A stretch of DNA of 32,572 nucleotides, from the NCBI GenBank assembly GCA_002308195.1, contig DBVU01000079.1, forward strand, positions 1 through 32,572. The letters are read 5' to 3'. Numbering within the stretch: the stretch's first letter is position 1; every line of letters starts with the position of its first letter. This DNA is from Bacteroidales bacterium UBA1256 (GTDB lineage: Bacteria > Bacteroidota > Bacteroidia > Bacteroidales > Paludibacteraceae). This document shows positions 8,591 through 16,782 of the stretch, in pieces. The position numbers and the translations under genes are program-made. The notes beneath the pieces were generated by a model. It was not told the origin of the DNA and did no database searches. It was given only the letters and a program-made list of their open reading frames with translations.

Positions 8591-10168
8591 TTAATTCAGC
8601 GATAGAGGAATTGGCGACAAACGTACTTGTCTTCCATCCGGGCCTTGAGCACGGATATCCGTTATTACGACGATGGCACCCATTTTCAATTTACTCAAAC
8701 GATCTCTTTGATCTTGCGTGAATTTTGTACCACGGGCCTCTGTCAGCACACCATTGATATTCACTTTGAAACTAGTTACCTGGAACGGCAAATCAAGCAG
8801 ACCATCAGGACCATACGAAGCAATCACTCTTGCATCCGGATTCAACAACGCTCCACGCGAGATATTTCCATCCGAGTACTCATTTTCACCCGATTTGAAG
8901 TATGCTCCTGGTTTCGGCAATGCTTTCACGCGATAGTCACGACTACCCATCGATTGCATTCTGCCATCCAGTTCTGCCGACACGCTTATCGTTACAGAAC
9001 GCGTACCGTCGCCCGGTTTGATAATCCAGAAGCCACCACTCTGATGGGCAGAAGCACCATTCACCGACACGCGTACTTTATCATTCGATATCCCCGGTAC
9101 CGAGATAGAGAACTTGTTGTCATATCCACGATACATAATATTCAGGTCGTTGTTCGAGATAGTTACAGAAGGTTCTCCTACAGTATATTCACTCGCGAAT
9201 GGCAGATTCTCCATCTCACCCGTTGATGGATTTTGATAGGCAATCCAACCGGAATATTTGCGAACTCCTACACCAACAGCAGGCACCTCATACAATCCAT
9301 GATCATTAATACGCTGACCCTCGATATAATACTCGGGACGTTGAGTCGAGTCAATAGCGGCCAAGATAATCTGCGCTGTGTATCGGCCTCCACGAATCAC
9401 ATAGTTCGAATTAGGTATCACGTACGCGTTCAGTTTATTTACGCGCAAGTCACCTGCATCAGTCTGATCCATCAGGTATTGAATGATCTCACTCTCGGTC
9501 GAACGAACATCATTCTGCATCTTCGTCAAGATGGTAATGGACGCGCCCACAGGCATACCTTCGAAAATCGCTATTTCCCAATCGCATGAGTCTTTCTCGT
9601 GTGAGTTATAACCACGCTCCGTTGCCAAGGTTTGACGAATAGAATTACGCAACTCAAAATCGTGCTCTACTATGCTATCAGCATAGTCACGGTAGTAAGC
9701 TACCATTTCTTTCAATCTGCGACCATTCGCTCCATTATTCTGCACGATAGCGTACTGAGCTGTTACGTCCAGATTAGAATTACCCTCAATATGCAGAGTC
9801 GGGTCTCCGTCTGTAGCACGACGCTCTTCTACTTTCGCTTTGCCATCAGCCAAAATGGCTATTTGCTCTTTAAAATCCTGAATGTAGTTGTACAACGAGT
9901 CTGCACGATGCTGAATCTCCAAGGCCTTTGCATACCACTCCCGAGTCTTCTCAGGGTTATCTGCATTGGCACTCTTAAAGTCATCATACAATTTGGAATT
10001 ACGTGTCTGCGAAGCTGCAATTGAGGAGTGCAAACTTGTATCTACCAGTGTAAAACCATTCAAGATATCCGTACTTACGTTCAACGCCAACATGGCGGTG
10101 AGCACCAAGTACATCATACCTATCATCTTTTGTCTCGGGGTTTCCGGACAGTTCTTAGCTCCACCCAT
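8591..10168 (-). CDS. gldM: T9SS motor-shaft protein GldM/PorM
   Basis: A 525-aa protein starting MGGAKNCPETPRQKMIGMMY, followed by a single TM helix (about residues 14-35) and a long periplasmic part of helical then beta-sandwich domains. GldM dimers insert into the GldL ring in the inner membrane and span the periplasm as the shaft of the proton-driven motor powering type IX secretion, and gliding where present. Length matches the family. It follows gldL after a 50-nt gap and precedes gldN by 14 nt. Confidence 0.95.
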   Translation of the reverse strand: MGGAKNCPETPRQKMIGMMYLVLTAMLALNVSTDILNGFTLVDTSLHSSIAASQTRNSKLYDDFKSANADNPEKTREWYAKALEIQHRADSLYNYIQDFKEQIAILADGKAKVEERRATDGDPTLHIEGNSNLDVTAQYAIVQNNGANGRRLKEMVAYYRDYADSIVEHDFELRNSIRQTLATERGYNSHEKDSCDWEIAIFEGMPVGASITILTKMQNDVRSTESEIIQYLMDQTDAGDLRVNKLNAYVIPNSNYVIRGGRYTAQIILAAIDSTQRPEYYIEGQRINDHGLYEVPAVGVGVRKYSGWIAYQNPSTGEMENLPFASEYTVGEPSVTISNNDLNIMYRGYDNKFSISVPGISNDKVRVSVNGASAHQSGGFWIIKPGDGTRSVTISVSAELDGRMQSMGSRDYRVKALPKPGAYFKSGENEYSDGNISRGALLNPDARVIASYGPDGLLDLPFQVTSFKVNINGVLTEARGTKFTQDQRDRLSKLKMGAIVVITDIRAQGPDGRQVRLSPIPLSLN

Positions 10169-10218
10169 TTCTGAAGTGTTTTAGTGTTTGTTTCTAAAGC
10201 TACTTTTGTTAATAAATC

Positions 10219-11211
10219 TTATGCAAGAGCATTCAGCATATTGCCGTAAATCGAGTTCAAATCAGCCACTTGCTTATTCAGTTTCTTCGATTCTGCCACA
10301 AACTCATTTTGTGCCTCAGCAGCCTCGCGTGTAGCAGCTGTAACCGACTTCTGTACATCCACTTGCTCCTTGACAGCAGCAGCTTGTGTATTCACAGCCT
10401 CTACCTGTGCATTAACGGCTTTCACCTGAGCCTTAACAGCCTCAACATGCTCGTTCAATGCTTGTAGTTGCAGTTCGTATACCGAATTCAGCGATGCCAA
10501 TTTCTGGTCTACCAATTCTACGCCCGACTTGTATGCCTGAGTGCCGGCTACAACGTGCTTCATGTCTTCGGTTACCTGTGCATAAGTTCCCGACAAGTCG
10601 GTTGTTACCTGTGCAAACGAATCGGTAGCAGATGTAGCAGCTGACAACTTGGTAGTATATTCTGTGGTAGCAGCCTCTGCAGCAGACAATTTTTCGCCTA
10701 GTTTAACGCCAGTCTGAGCCACTTTGCCCAATTCGCTGAACTGAGCGGCTGTCTTAGCCAAATCAGCGATACCGTCTTTCAGAGCCTGCAGGTCTTCATC
10801 TTTGATAGCAGGTACATCTGCACGTTTTTTGCCACCCGAGATGCCATCTGCACCAATTGGAGCACCATCTTCTACACCTGCACCAAGCAAAGTAGGACGA
10901 GGTTGATGCGATTTCTCCTCCAACAACTCTGGCTTAGTTCCGTACTCTAACAATTGTGGGAACACATTCTCCCAGTGGAACTCTGGATGCGGATGTTCCA
11001 ATGTTCCTATCAAGAACAAGAATGCCTCGGTAAACATACCAATCATCAGCACCGTGCTTGCACCCGGCCAGTGTAGGATCTTAAACAATGCACCGACAAT
11101 AACGACAGATGCGCCTGCCGAATAAACGATGTTTACGACATCTTTGCCCTGATAAGATCCATACCAATGCATGAATCGTGCGCCTAAACCTTTCTTAGTT
11201 TCTGTAGCCAT
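10219..11211 (-). CDS. gldL: T9SS motor stator protein GldL/PorL
   Basis: A 330-aa inner-membrane protein with two N-terminal TM helices (about residues 25-47 and 51-69), then a cytoplasmic domain rich in coiled coil. The lysine of the ALFKILHWPG segment (K44) and the membrane glutamate of FTEAFLF (E62) are kept; these polar membrane residues are implicated in proton use by the GldLM motor. Residues about 235-275 form a repetitive QV-AV coiled-coil stretch. A perfect 6-bp inverted repeat directly abuts the start codon. Gaps to gldK and gldM are 55 and 50 nt. Confidence 0.95.
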   Translation of the reverse strand: MATETKKGLGARFMHWYGSYQGKDVVNIVYSAGASVVIVGALFKILHWPGASTVLMIGMFTEAFLFLIGTLEHPHPEFHWENVFPQLLEYGTKPELLEEKSHQPRPTLLGAGVEDGAPIGADGISGGKKRADVPAIKDEDLQALKDGIADLAKTAAQFSELGKVAQTGVKLGEKLSAAEAATTEYTTKLSAATSATDSFAQVTTDLSGTYAQVTEDMKHVVAGTQAYKSGVELVDQKLASLNSVYELQLQALNEHVEAVKAQVKAVNAQVEAVNTQAAAVKEQVDVQKSVTAATREAAEAQNEFVAESKKLNKQVADLNSIYGNMLNALA

Positions 11212-11225
11212 AGTTGTTTACAACT
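11212..11225 (-). repeat. Inverted repeat directly abutting the gldL start codon
   Basis: AGTTGT and ACAACT form a perfect 14-bp inverted repeat whose last base touches the gldL ATG. In mRNA it could form a 5-bp stem with a 4-nt loop just before the start codon. No ribosome-binding purine tract is visible around it. Confidence 0.5.
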
Positions 11226-11266
11226 TAAAAAAATTGATTATTTCAGTTAATTGATTTTTCTTTTTT

Positions 11267-12616
11267 TTATTCACCAATGTACGAGCGTACGCAACGGAAA
11301 CCGATGTACGGACGACTCTCGTACTGATACTCATAGGTGCGAACACCGCACTGCATAAAGTAACTAATATCCTTCCAGCTACCACCCTTCACAATCTTTC
11401 GTTTCAGGATGTCCGGATCAGCCTTGCGGGCCATGTAACTATAATCCGGATTCAAATCGTGAATATGCGTATTAGCTGCGCTCTGGTATGCCGAATTGGT
11501 CCACTCTGATACGTTTCCTGCCATGTCGAACAGACCGAAATCATTCGGACGATACTGAGCCACCTTCATAGTAGTAGTACCGGTATCATCGTTGTAAGCA
11601 CCACGATAAGGCTTGAAGTTAGCGAAGAAGCAACCTTTTCCATCGCGAGCGTAATTGCCGCCCCAGGGATACATAGCCATCTTACGGCCGCCACGAGCGG
11701 CATACTCCCATTGTGCCTCTGTCGGCAGACGATATTCGTTTACCTCTGTTGTTGAGTATTGGTTGAACAGTTTCGTACGCCAGTTACAGAACGCATGAGC
11801 TTGTTCCCACGTAACACCTACTACAGGATACTCTGCATAACCCGGATGTTTGAAATACATATGGAGCAGAGGATCGTTGTACGAGAACTGGAAGTCACGA
11901 GCCCAAACCAAAGTATCAGGATAGATACAGATAATCTTCTCCGTCAGCAGATCTTTCGGCTCGCGCAGAGGACGATAGATGGTCGAATCGTGAATAGCAC
12001 CAATCTCATCCACCCAGAAAGTATCCACACGTGCCGTAGCACCCTTCGGATACGAACTGGTAGCCACATCAAACTTGTTGCGTTGTGGCAGCGCCTCGTC
12101 CATGTTTACCCAGTTGTAACGATAGTGCAAATAACTGGTTTTCAATGTTCCATCCGAATAGAACATCGAAGACAAAGCATCAACTATATCTTCCTCCTTA
12201 CTATCCCAAGGCACTTTCTTGCGCCAATCCAGACGGAAATTTTCCTCATCGAAATCTTCGTCTTTAGGCTGAATAGCATAATCTGTCATACCTGCAGCTA
12301 CCAAGTTGGTCAACGCAATTGAGTCGCGTACCCAGTTGACAAACTGACGATACTCATTGTTGGTAATCTCGGTTTCATCCATCCAGAACGCATCCACAGT
12401 TACCATAACAACATTGTCAGGTTGCTCAAATACAGCAGATTGAGTGTTAGCACCCATCATGAAACTTCCCTTCTTGATGAACAACATACCATAAGGATTA
12501 GCCTCCTTAAAGTTAGAACTTTTGTAAGCTCCTACAAGTTCACCTGCCGGTTTGTTGCAACTGGCCAAGCCAATCGTCAAAACGATCATCAATGGCAAAA
12601 TCTTTGTTACTTTCAT
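11267..12616 (-). CDS. gldK: T9SS ring lipoprotein GldK/PorK
   Basis: A 449-aa outer-membrane lipoprotein with a lipobox ending LASC (Cys20). The mature part has the FGE-sulfatase (SUMF1-like) fold typical of GldK: GSFMMGANT, DETEITNNEYRQFV, RLPTEAQWEYAARGG and the C-terminal GGSWKDISYF and YIGFRCVR blocks. The fold is structural here; GldK builds the periplasmic ring with GldN. It lies 26 nt after porP and is followed by gldL. Confidence 0.95.
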   Translation of the reverse strand: MKVTKILPLMIVLTIGLASCNKPAGELVGAYKSSNFKEANPYGMLFIKKGSFMMGANTQSAVFEQPDNVVMVTVDAFWMDETEITNNEYRQFVNWVRDSIALTNLVAAGMTDYAIQPKDEDFDEENFRLDWRKKVPWDSKEEDIVDALSSMFYSDGTLKTSYLHYRYNWVNMDEALPQRNKFDVATSSYPKGATARVDTFWVDEIGAIHDSTIYRPLREPKDLLTEKIICIYPDTLVWARDFQFSYNDPLLHMYFKHPGYAEYPVVGVTWEQAHAFCNWRTKLFNQYSTTEVNEYRLPTEAQWEYAARGGRKMAMYPWGGNYARDGKGCFFANFKPYRGAYNDDTGTTTMKVAQYRPNDFGLFDMAGNVSEWTNSAYQSAANTHIHDLNPDYSYMARKADPDILKRKIVKGGSWKDISYFMQCGVRTYEYQYESRPYIGFRCVRSYIGE

Positions 12617-12642
12617 ATTAGTAATTGTTTGTTTTTCCAGTA

Positions 12643-13593
12643 TTATAAGTATCTTACTGATTTGTATTTATTCGTTCGTTTGGGCTTTAGGATATCAAAT
12701 CCGTAGGCCAGATATATCTCGTGACTTCCGTAACTTTCCAGCAGCAAGCGGTTGGTCGGCAGTTCGCAACTATAACCTAACTGCAGTCCGGATATTATAT
12801 CTATACCTAATAGTATATTAACACTTCCTGCTATGCGGTAACCCAATCCCCAGCGATACCTGTCTTTATAGTCGCACATCAGCGTCATATTCACATCCCA
12901 ACTGGCAAAATCGGTCATTATCATCGCACTCGGAGTCAGTACCCAGTTTCTGTAGTTCTTCAGCCGGAAATGATATCCGCCTACTACATACATCGTGCCT
13001 ACCAATTTCACTTCCGAATAGTCATCCCAGTCTATCGCCGGACGGGTCAAGTGGCTGTAACTAGCGCCTACCCACCATGTCGGAGTACTATAGTAGAGGC
13101 CTACTCCCATGTCAAATTTCATTCCCGATTTATCGCCGTGCGGTATTGCTTGGTCGCCTGACTCATGGTAATCATCTCCCATCTTACTCAGATTGACCGA
13201 ATCTCCCTTGAATCCAACATTTACAAATCCCAAGTCCACACCAACACCTAGATAACCTTTCCCCAGCTTCTGACGATACGCATACTGCACATATAGCGAT
13301 TGTGTCGTAAACAATCCGTATCGGTCGTTCAAAAAACGGATTCCTGCACCGTGATGCGTCTTTGCTATCACAAAGGGCGAACTGAACGAAAACCATGTAC
13401 TCATCGGTGCATTCGTAATGTCCACGTACTGCATTCGATGCATACCCGCTACTTTCATCAGGTCTCCCTCTCCTACCGCTGCAGGATTGTAGGCCATCGG
13501 CAAATACATATATTGTCCCATCTGCGGATCAAACTGTGCACTCACAGTCGATATGGCTATTAATGCCAGCAGAAGTACAAAATGTCTCTTCAC
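12643..13593 (-). CDS. porP: PorP/SprF family T9SS outer-membrane protein
   Basis: A 316-aa protein with an N-terminal signal peptide (cleavage expected after ISTVSA, before QFDPQ) and the PorP/SprF signature of a short motif QYMYLPMAYNPAAVG followed by an outer-membrane beta-barrel. PorP links the T9SS to cell-surface partners and helps attach the GldK/GldN ring. The open frame extends upstream to 13689 inside the preceding gene. The GTG at 13593-13591 is preferred because it places the signal peptide at the N terminus and leaves a 19-nt gap to the DUF2795 stop. Gene order porP-gldKLMN matches the porPKLMN operon of Porphyromonas gingivalis. Confidence 0.9.
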   Translation of the reverse strand: MKRHFVLLLALIAISTVSAQFDPQMGQYMYLPMAYNPAAVGEGDLMKVAGMHRMQYVDITNAPMSTWFSFSSPFVIAKTHHGAGIRFLNDRYGLFTTQSLYVQYAYRQKLGKGYLGVGVDLGFVNVGFKGDSVNLSKMGDDYHESGDQAIPHGDKSGMKFDMGVGLYYSTPTWWVGASYSHLTRPAIDWDDYSEVKLVGTMYVVGGYHFRLKNYRNWVLTPSAMIMTDFASWDVNMTLMCDYKDRYRWGLGYRIAGSVNILLGIDIISGLQLGYSCELPTNRLLLESYGSHEIYLAYGFDILKPKRTNKYKSVRYL

Positions 13594-13612
13594 GTATATA
13601 CGGCTATTGGGC

Positions 13613-13840
13613 TTAATACTCCTCTTCGTTAAAGAAGAAATCCTCATCTTGTGTGGGATAGTCCGGCCATATATCCAAGATACTCTCATACACCTCCTCG
13701 TCCTCGTCCTCCAACTCGCTCAAGTTCTCTATTACTTCCGACGGAGCACCTATACGATTCGCATAATCCAACAATTCATCCTTTGTAGCAGGCCAAGGTG
13801 CATCCTCTAATTTAGAGGCTAATTCCAATGTCCAATACAT
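13613..13840 (-). CDS. DUF2795 family small acidic protein
   Basis: A 75-aa strongly acidic protein starting MYWTLELASKLEDAPWPATK and ending in a Glu/Asp/Phe-rich tail (FFFNEEEY). The first half matches the DUF2795 pattern (LEDAPWPATKDELLDYANRIGAP), a short helical domain of unknown function common in Bacteroidota. No signal peptide or membrane segment is present, so it is cytoplasmic. It is the first gene of the minus-strand array, directly upstream of the T9SS genes and downstream of the promoter at 13970-14001. Confidence 0.82.
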   Translation of the reverse strand: MYWTLELASKLEDAPWPATKDELLDYANRIGAPSEVIENLSELEDEDEEVYESILDIWPDYPTQDEDFFFNEEEY

Positions 13841-13969
13841 ATCTCAATTTGTCCTATTCTAGTTCCAACTTCCGTAACGCGCTAATCCTCAGCTATTTAT
13901 GACGAACAAGAACGCCGTATATGCACGACGGAAGGCCCCATTTGGGTTCATTTTTTCAAAAATAACGTG

Positions 13970-14001
13970 CAAAAGTAGTAAAAAGTTTCGATACGTGCAA
14001 G
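13970..14001 (-). promoter_or_regulatory. Probable promoter of the DUF2795-porP-gldKLMN array
   Basis: On the minus strand TACTTTTG (13977-13970) lies 20 nt from CTTG (14001-13998), one mismatch from TTTG. Transcription would begin near 13965, giving a leader of roughly 125 nt before the DUF2795 ATG. The 235-bp gap 13841-14075 has no gene; it is AT-rich and also holds two copies of ACGTGCAA (13965-13972 and 13993-14000) overlapping the two promoter boxes. Confidence 0.55.
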
Positions 14002-14075
14002 TTTTTTTTGCATTATTTCACATTTTTCCGCAATTTTTCGCCAAAAACGCACACTTTTATACTCTTACCTTTTTT

Positions 14076-14600
14076 CTATTTTTGCCAAATTTCCTCCTTT
14101 TGTCCGGTCAAATACACTATATATCTAGACAATACAAACATATAATCACTCAGCCGGTTGATGAACTGCAGCGACACGCTTTTTGCGTTCATTTCCACCA
14201 TTCTCCGCTCAGTTCGACGGCACAATGTACGGCACACATGACACCTGGAAGCCAGTTCTCCACCTGCCGGAAGGACAAAAGCATGTTGCTTCGGCACAAC
14301 CGCCTGCATAGCGTCTATCCATTCCTCCAGTTGATGTACATCTGTTTCGGTCAGCCATTCACCCGGAGCCTCACTCAGTTCTGCGCCCAGATTAAATAGT
14401 TTGTTCTGCACAAAATGCAACTGACCGCCTATATCTCCGTTCTGCAGACCAATCTGCTCTATACCGGCTCGCAGCAGCCCTATCCAACTATTCAACTCAT
14501 CGGCTGTGCCGTAGGCCTCTAGCCGAACATCCGCCTTTGACACACGCTGACCATTAGCCAGCGACGTCTCACCTTTGTCACCTGTCTTGGTATAAATCAT
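14076..14600 (-). CDS. PduO-type cob(I)alamin adenosyltransferase
   Basis: A 174-aa ATP:cob(I)alamin adenosyltransferase that makes adenosylcobalamin (coenzyme B12). The ATP-binding N-terminal motif YTKTGDKGETSL, the EAYGTADELNSWIG segment, the C-terminal VCRTLCRRTERR with its catalytic Arg residues, and INRLSDYMFVLSRY are all present. Length is normal for the family. The start overlaps the methyltransferase stop by 4 nt, so the two are co-transcribed. The organism probably uses a B12-dependent enzyme encoded elsewhere. Confidence 0.93.
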   Translation of the reverse strand: MIYTKTGDKGETSLANGQRVSKADVRLEAYGTADELNSWIGLLRAGIEQIGLQNGDIGGQLHFVQNKLFNLGAELSEAPGEWLTETDVHQLEEWIDAMQAVVPKQHAFVLPAGGELASRCHVCRTLCRRTERRMVEMNAKSVSLQFINRLSDYMFVLSRYIVYLTGQKEEIWQK

Positions 14601-15409
14601 ATCCGTATCTTGTAGTTTCGTTTCAGGTAATGTTTATCTACAAACAGCAGTCCCGCGTGATACAAGTCCATACTGGTCGTTACCCGCTCGTCAGCCTGCA
14701 GATCTTTCCAGGCTCGTTCCATCTCACGCGAATAGTGTATATCATCCACTACTATTACCCCTTTCTCCGTCATGCGGAGCAATAAATAGTCCACATAGCG
14801 CATCGTTGCTTCGTACGTATGATTGGCATCCACATACGCCATATCCAACTTCTCGCGCGCACACGCATATAATATAGTATCAATATTACCTATCTTGCAT
14901 AGTATATTCTCCAGCCCCAATGCGCGCCATTGCTCCTTCGCTACTTGTGCCACGTTCTCACTACCCTCCAGCGTTACCACCTTGTTTTGACGATTAGCAG
15001 CGCCCAGATAGGACGTCGTCACGCCCAGTGAAGTCCCCAATTCCAATATCTCCAATGGCCGATTCTGTTCGCGCCCCATATAGACCAACAACCTAAACAG
15101 AAGTTGCCCTATGCGCGCACTCTCCAAATGGCCCCGAGCTATATCACTCACTTTACGGGTCACCTGCAGTCCTTCTGGCGAACCTTGTGATCCATAATCC
15201 ACCACATTCAGGCTATCTTGGCAAGCCAAGAGGCTATCGCGTCTCCGTTCGATATCCGCAAAGCAATAGTACGTATTCTCGTCGCGCATCAAAAAACGCA
15301 CCAGATAGAATAGATAGGGAGAATGGATTCCCTCACCCGTTGTATTCCATGCCGTTAGCATGTGGCGCAGATACGAACAAATACGAAATATTGCCTGTCC
15401 GAAATTCAT
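14597..15409 (-). CDS. Class I SAM-dependent methyltransferase
   Basis: A 270-aa protein with a Rossmann-type methyltransferase core: motif I ILELGTSLGVTTSYLG (about residues 130-150), a following acidic strand end (VTLEGS), and MAYVDANHTYEATMRYVDYL / GVIVVDDIHYSREME, which resemble the metal-site region of O-methyltransferases. The first 100 residues are specific to this group. The substrate cannot be predicted. ATG at 15409 is preferred to an upstream TTG at 15421 because a consensus promoter box ends 12 nt before it. It overlaps the cobalamin adenosyltransferase by 4 nt. Confidence 0.82.
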   Translation of the reverse strand: MNFGQAIFRICSYLRHMLTAWNTTGEGIHSPYLFYLVRFLMRDENTYYCFADIERRRDSLLACQDSLNVVDYGSQGSPEGLQVTRKVSDIARGHLESARIGQLLFRLLVYMGREQNRPLEILELGTSLGVTTSYLGAANRQNKVVTLEGSENVAQVAKEQWRALGLENILCKIGNIDTILYACAREKLDMAYVDANHTYEATMRYVDYLLLRMTEKGVIVVDDIHYSREMERAWKDLQADERVTTSMDLYHAGLLFVDKHYLKRNYKIRI

Positions 15410-15418
15410 TTTCGGGTA

Positions 15419-15450
15419 CAAAAGTACAAAAAAATTTTGTTATGTGCAAA
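15419..15450 (-). promoter_or_regulatory. Promoter of the methyltransferase/adenosyltransferase pair
   Basis: Minus-strand TTTG (15450-15447), 20-nt spacer, TACTTTTG (15426-15419). The start codon at 15409 is only 9 nt past the box, so the leader would be a few nucleotides at most. It overlaps the divergent promoter of the SpmAB gene. Confidence 0.75.
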
Positions 15451-15466
15451 AAAAAGTGTACTTTTG
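15436..15466 (+). promoter_or_regulatory. Promoter of the SpmAB-ybeY unit, giving a near-leaderless mRNA
   Basis: TTTG (15436-15439), 19-nt spacer, TACTTTTG (15459-15466). The ATG begins at 15471, four bases after the box, where transcription would be expected to start, so the mRNA is probably leaderless. It is interleaved with the divergent methyltransferase promoter. Confidence 0.75.
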
Positions 15467-15470
15467 TGCC

Positions 15471-16703
15471 ATGATTTTGAATTATATTTGGATTTCGCTC
15501 ATTTTACTAGCCGTTTTGTTCGGCTTGGTTCAGGCTGTCTTCTTCGGACAGACCGATATTTTCTCTGAAATTCTCAACTCCACATTCTCTTCCGCCAAGA
15601 CGGGGTTCGAACTTTCTCTTGGACTGACAGGAGTATTGGCGTTGTGGATGGGTATCATGAAGATTGGCGAACAAGCAGGAGCTGTCAATTCGCTCGGACG
15701 AGGCGTAGCTCCGTTTTTCACACGTATTTTCCCTGAAGTACCGAAGAATCATCCGGTGTTCGGATCTATCATCATGAATTTTGCAGCCAATATGCTCGGT
15801 CTCGACAATGCGGCTACGCCGATGGGACTGAAAGCAATGAGCGAATTGCAAGAACTGAATAAAGATAAGACGAAGGCCTCCAACGCGATGATTATGTTCG
15901 TTGTTCTGGGAGCTAGTGGTTTGACACTGATTCCAACAACTATCATGGCTTACCGTGCGCAATTGGGCGCTGCCAATCCCGCCGATGTCTTTCTGCCAAT
16001 ACTGATTGCCACCTACGTAGCCACTCTGGTAGGATTACTTTGTGTATGTATCGCCCAGAAGATTCGTTTGACCGACAAAGTCGTTCTCGGCACAATCATT
16101 GGACTGACTGCACTAGTCGGACTGATTATCTGGGGTGCCACACGTCTCTCGCCGGACATGCTGTCCAAAGTCTCTGCTGCTATTGCCGCCATACTGTTAC
16201 TGGGCGTCATTTGTTGGTTTGTTATCCAGGCGCTAACGAAGAAAATCAATGTCTACGATGCCTTCATCGATGGAGCAAAAGGCGGTTTCCAAGTGGCTAT
16301 CGGCATTATTCCTTATCTCATCGCAATATTGGTGGCAGTTGGTATGTTCCGCGCCAGTGGAGCAATGGACCTGTTGGAGAAAGGACTGGCCTGGTGTTTC
16401 GCCGCTTGCGGCATCAATCCTGATCTCTCGGCCGCCGTACCAACGGCACTGATGAAACCGCTGAGCGGAGGTGGAGCCCGAGGACTGATGTTAGAAGCCA
16501 TGACCACTCACGGAGCCGACTCATTAGTTGGGCGATTGTGTTGCATCTTGCAGGGAACGACAGACACCACGTTCTATGTATTGGCTGTCTATTTCGGTTC
16601 AGTCAATATCAAGGATACGCGTCACGCGGTAGCTTGCTGCTTATTGGCAGACCTGGCCGGAGCCATTACCGCTTTCGCCATCGCGCCTATCTTCTTTGGC
16701 TAA
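15471..16703 (+). CDS. Fused spore maturation protein A/B (nucleoside-recognition membrane protein)
   Basis: A 410-aa polytopic membrane protein joining an SpmA-like half (about residues 1-200; NFAANMLGLDNAATPMGLKA) and an SpmB-like half (about 220-410; GGFQVAIGIIPYLIAILVAVGM, LMKPLSGGGARGLM, QGTTDTTFYVLAVYFGS). Both halves carry the Gate (nucleoside recognition) fold. In Bacillus the separate proteins act in spore core dehydration. Non-sporulating Bacteroidota usually have this fused form, whose role is unknown, probably transport of a small solute. A longer frame starts at 15360 but the promoter box at 15459-15466 fixes the start at the ATG at 15471. It is followed by an 11-bp periodic repeat and ybeY. 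Confidence 0.9.
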   Translation: MILNYIWISLILLAVLFGLVQAVFFGQTDIFSEILNSTFSSAKTGFELSLGLTGVLALWMGIMKIGEQAGAVNSLGRGVAPFFTRIFPEVPKNHPVFGSIIMNFAANMLGLDNAATPMGLKAMSELQELNKDKTKASNAMIMFVVLGASGLTLIPTTIMAYRAQLGAANPADVFLPILIATYVATLVGLLCVCIAQKIRLTDKVVLGTIIGLTALVGLIIWGATRLSPDMLSKVSAAIAAILLLGVICWFVIQALTKKINVYDAFIDGAKGGFQVAIGIIPYLIAILVAVGMFRASGAMDLLEKGLAWCFAACGINPDLSAAVPTALMKPLSGGGARGLMLEAMTTHGADSLVGRLCCILQGTTDTTFYVLAVYFGSVNIKDTRHAVACCLLADLAGAITAFAIAPIFFG

Positions 16704-16705
16704 AT

Positions 16706-16779
16706 CAGACTAACGACAGACTAACGACAGACTATCGAATCGAGACATTACCGAGACTTTATCGAGACATTACCGAGAC
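16706..16779. repeat. 11-bp periodic repeat (CAGAC/CGAGAC units) between spmAB and ybeY
   Basis: The gap holds CAGAC at 16706, 16717 and 16728 and CGAGAC at 16741, 16752, 16763 and 16774. Each series has an exact 11-bp period, with one 14-bp step between the AGAC cores of the two series. Read on the minus strand the core is GTCTCG with spacers GTAAT/ATAAA. The same 11-bp GTCTCG repeat occurs on the plus strand at 24200-24227. The function is unknown. Confidence 0.85.
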
Positions 16780-16782
16780 AAT

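Noticed and set aside
10201..10210. TACTTTTG on the plus strand between gldL and gldM
   Set aside because: No TTTG box occurs at 19-21 nt upstream and no plus-strand gene follows, so it is a chance match.
13594..13689. Longer N terminus for PorP
   Set aside because: It lies inside the DUF2795 gene and would bury the signal peptide at about residue 33. GTG at 13593 puts the signal peptide first.
16706..16779. CRISPR array
   Set aside because: The unit is only 11 bp with no unique spacers, and no cas gene is present.
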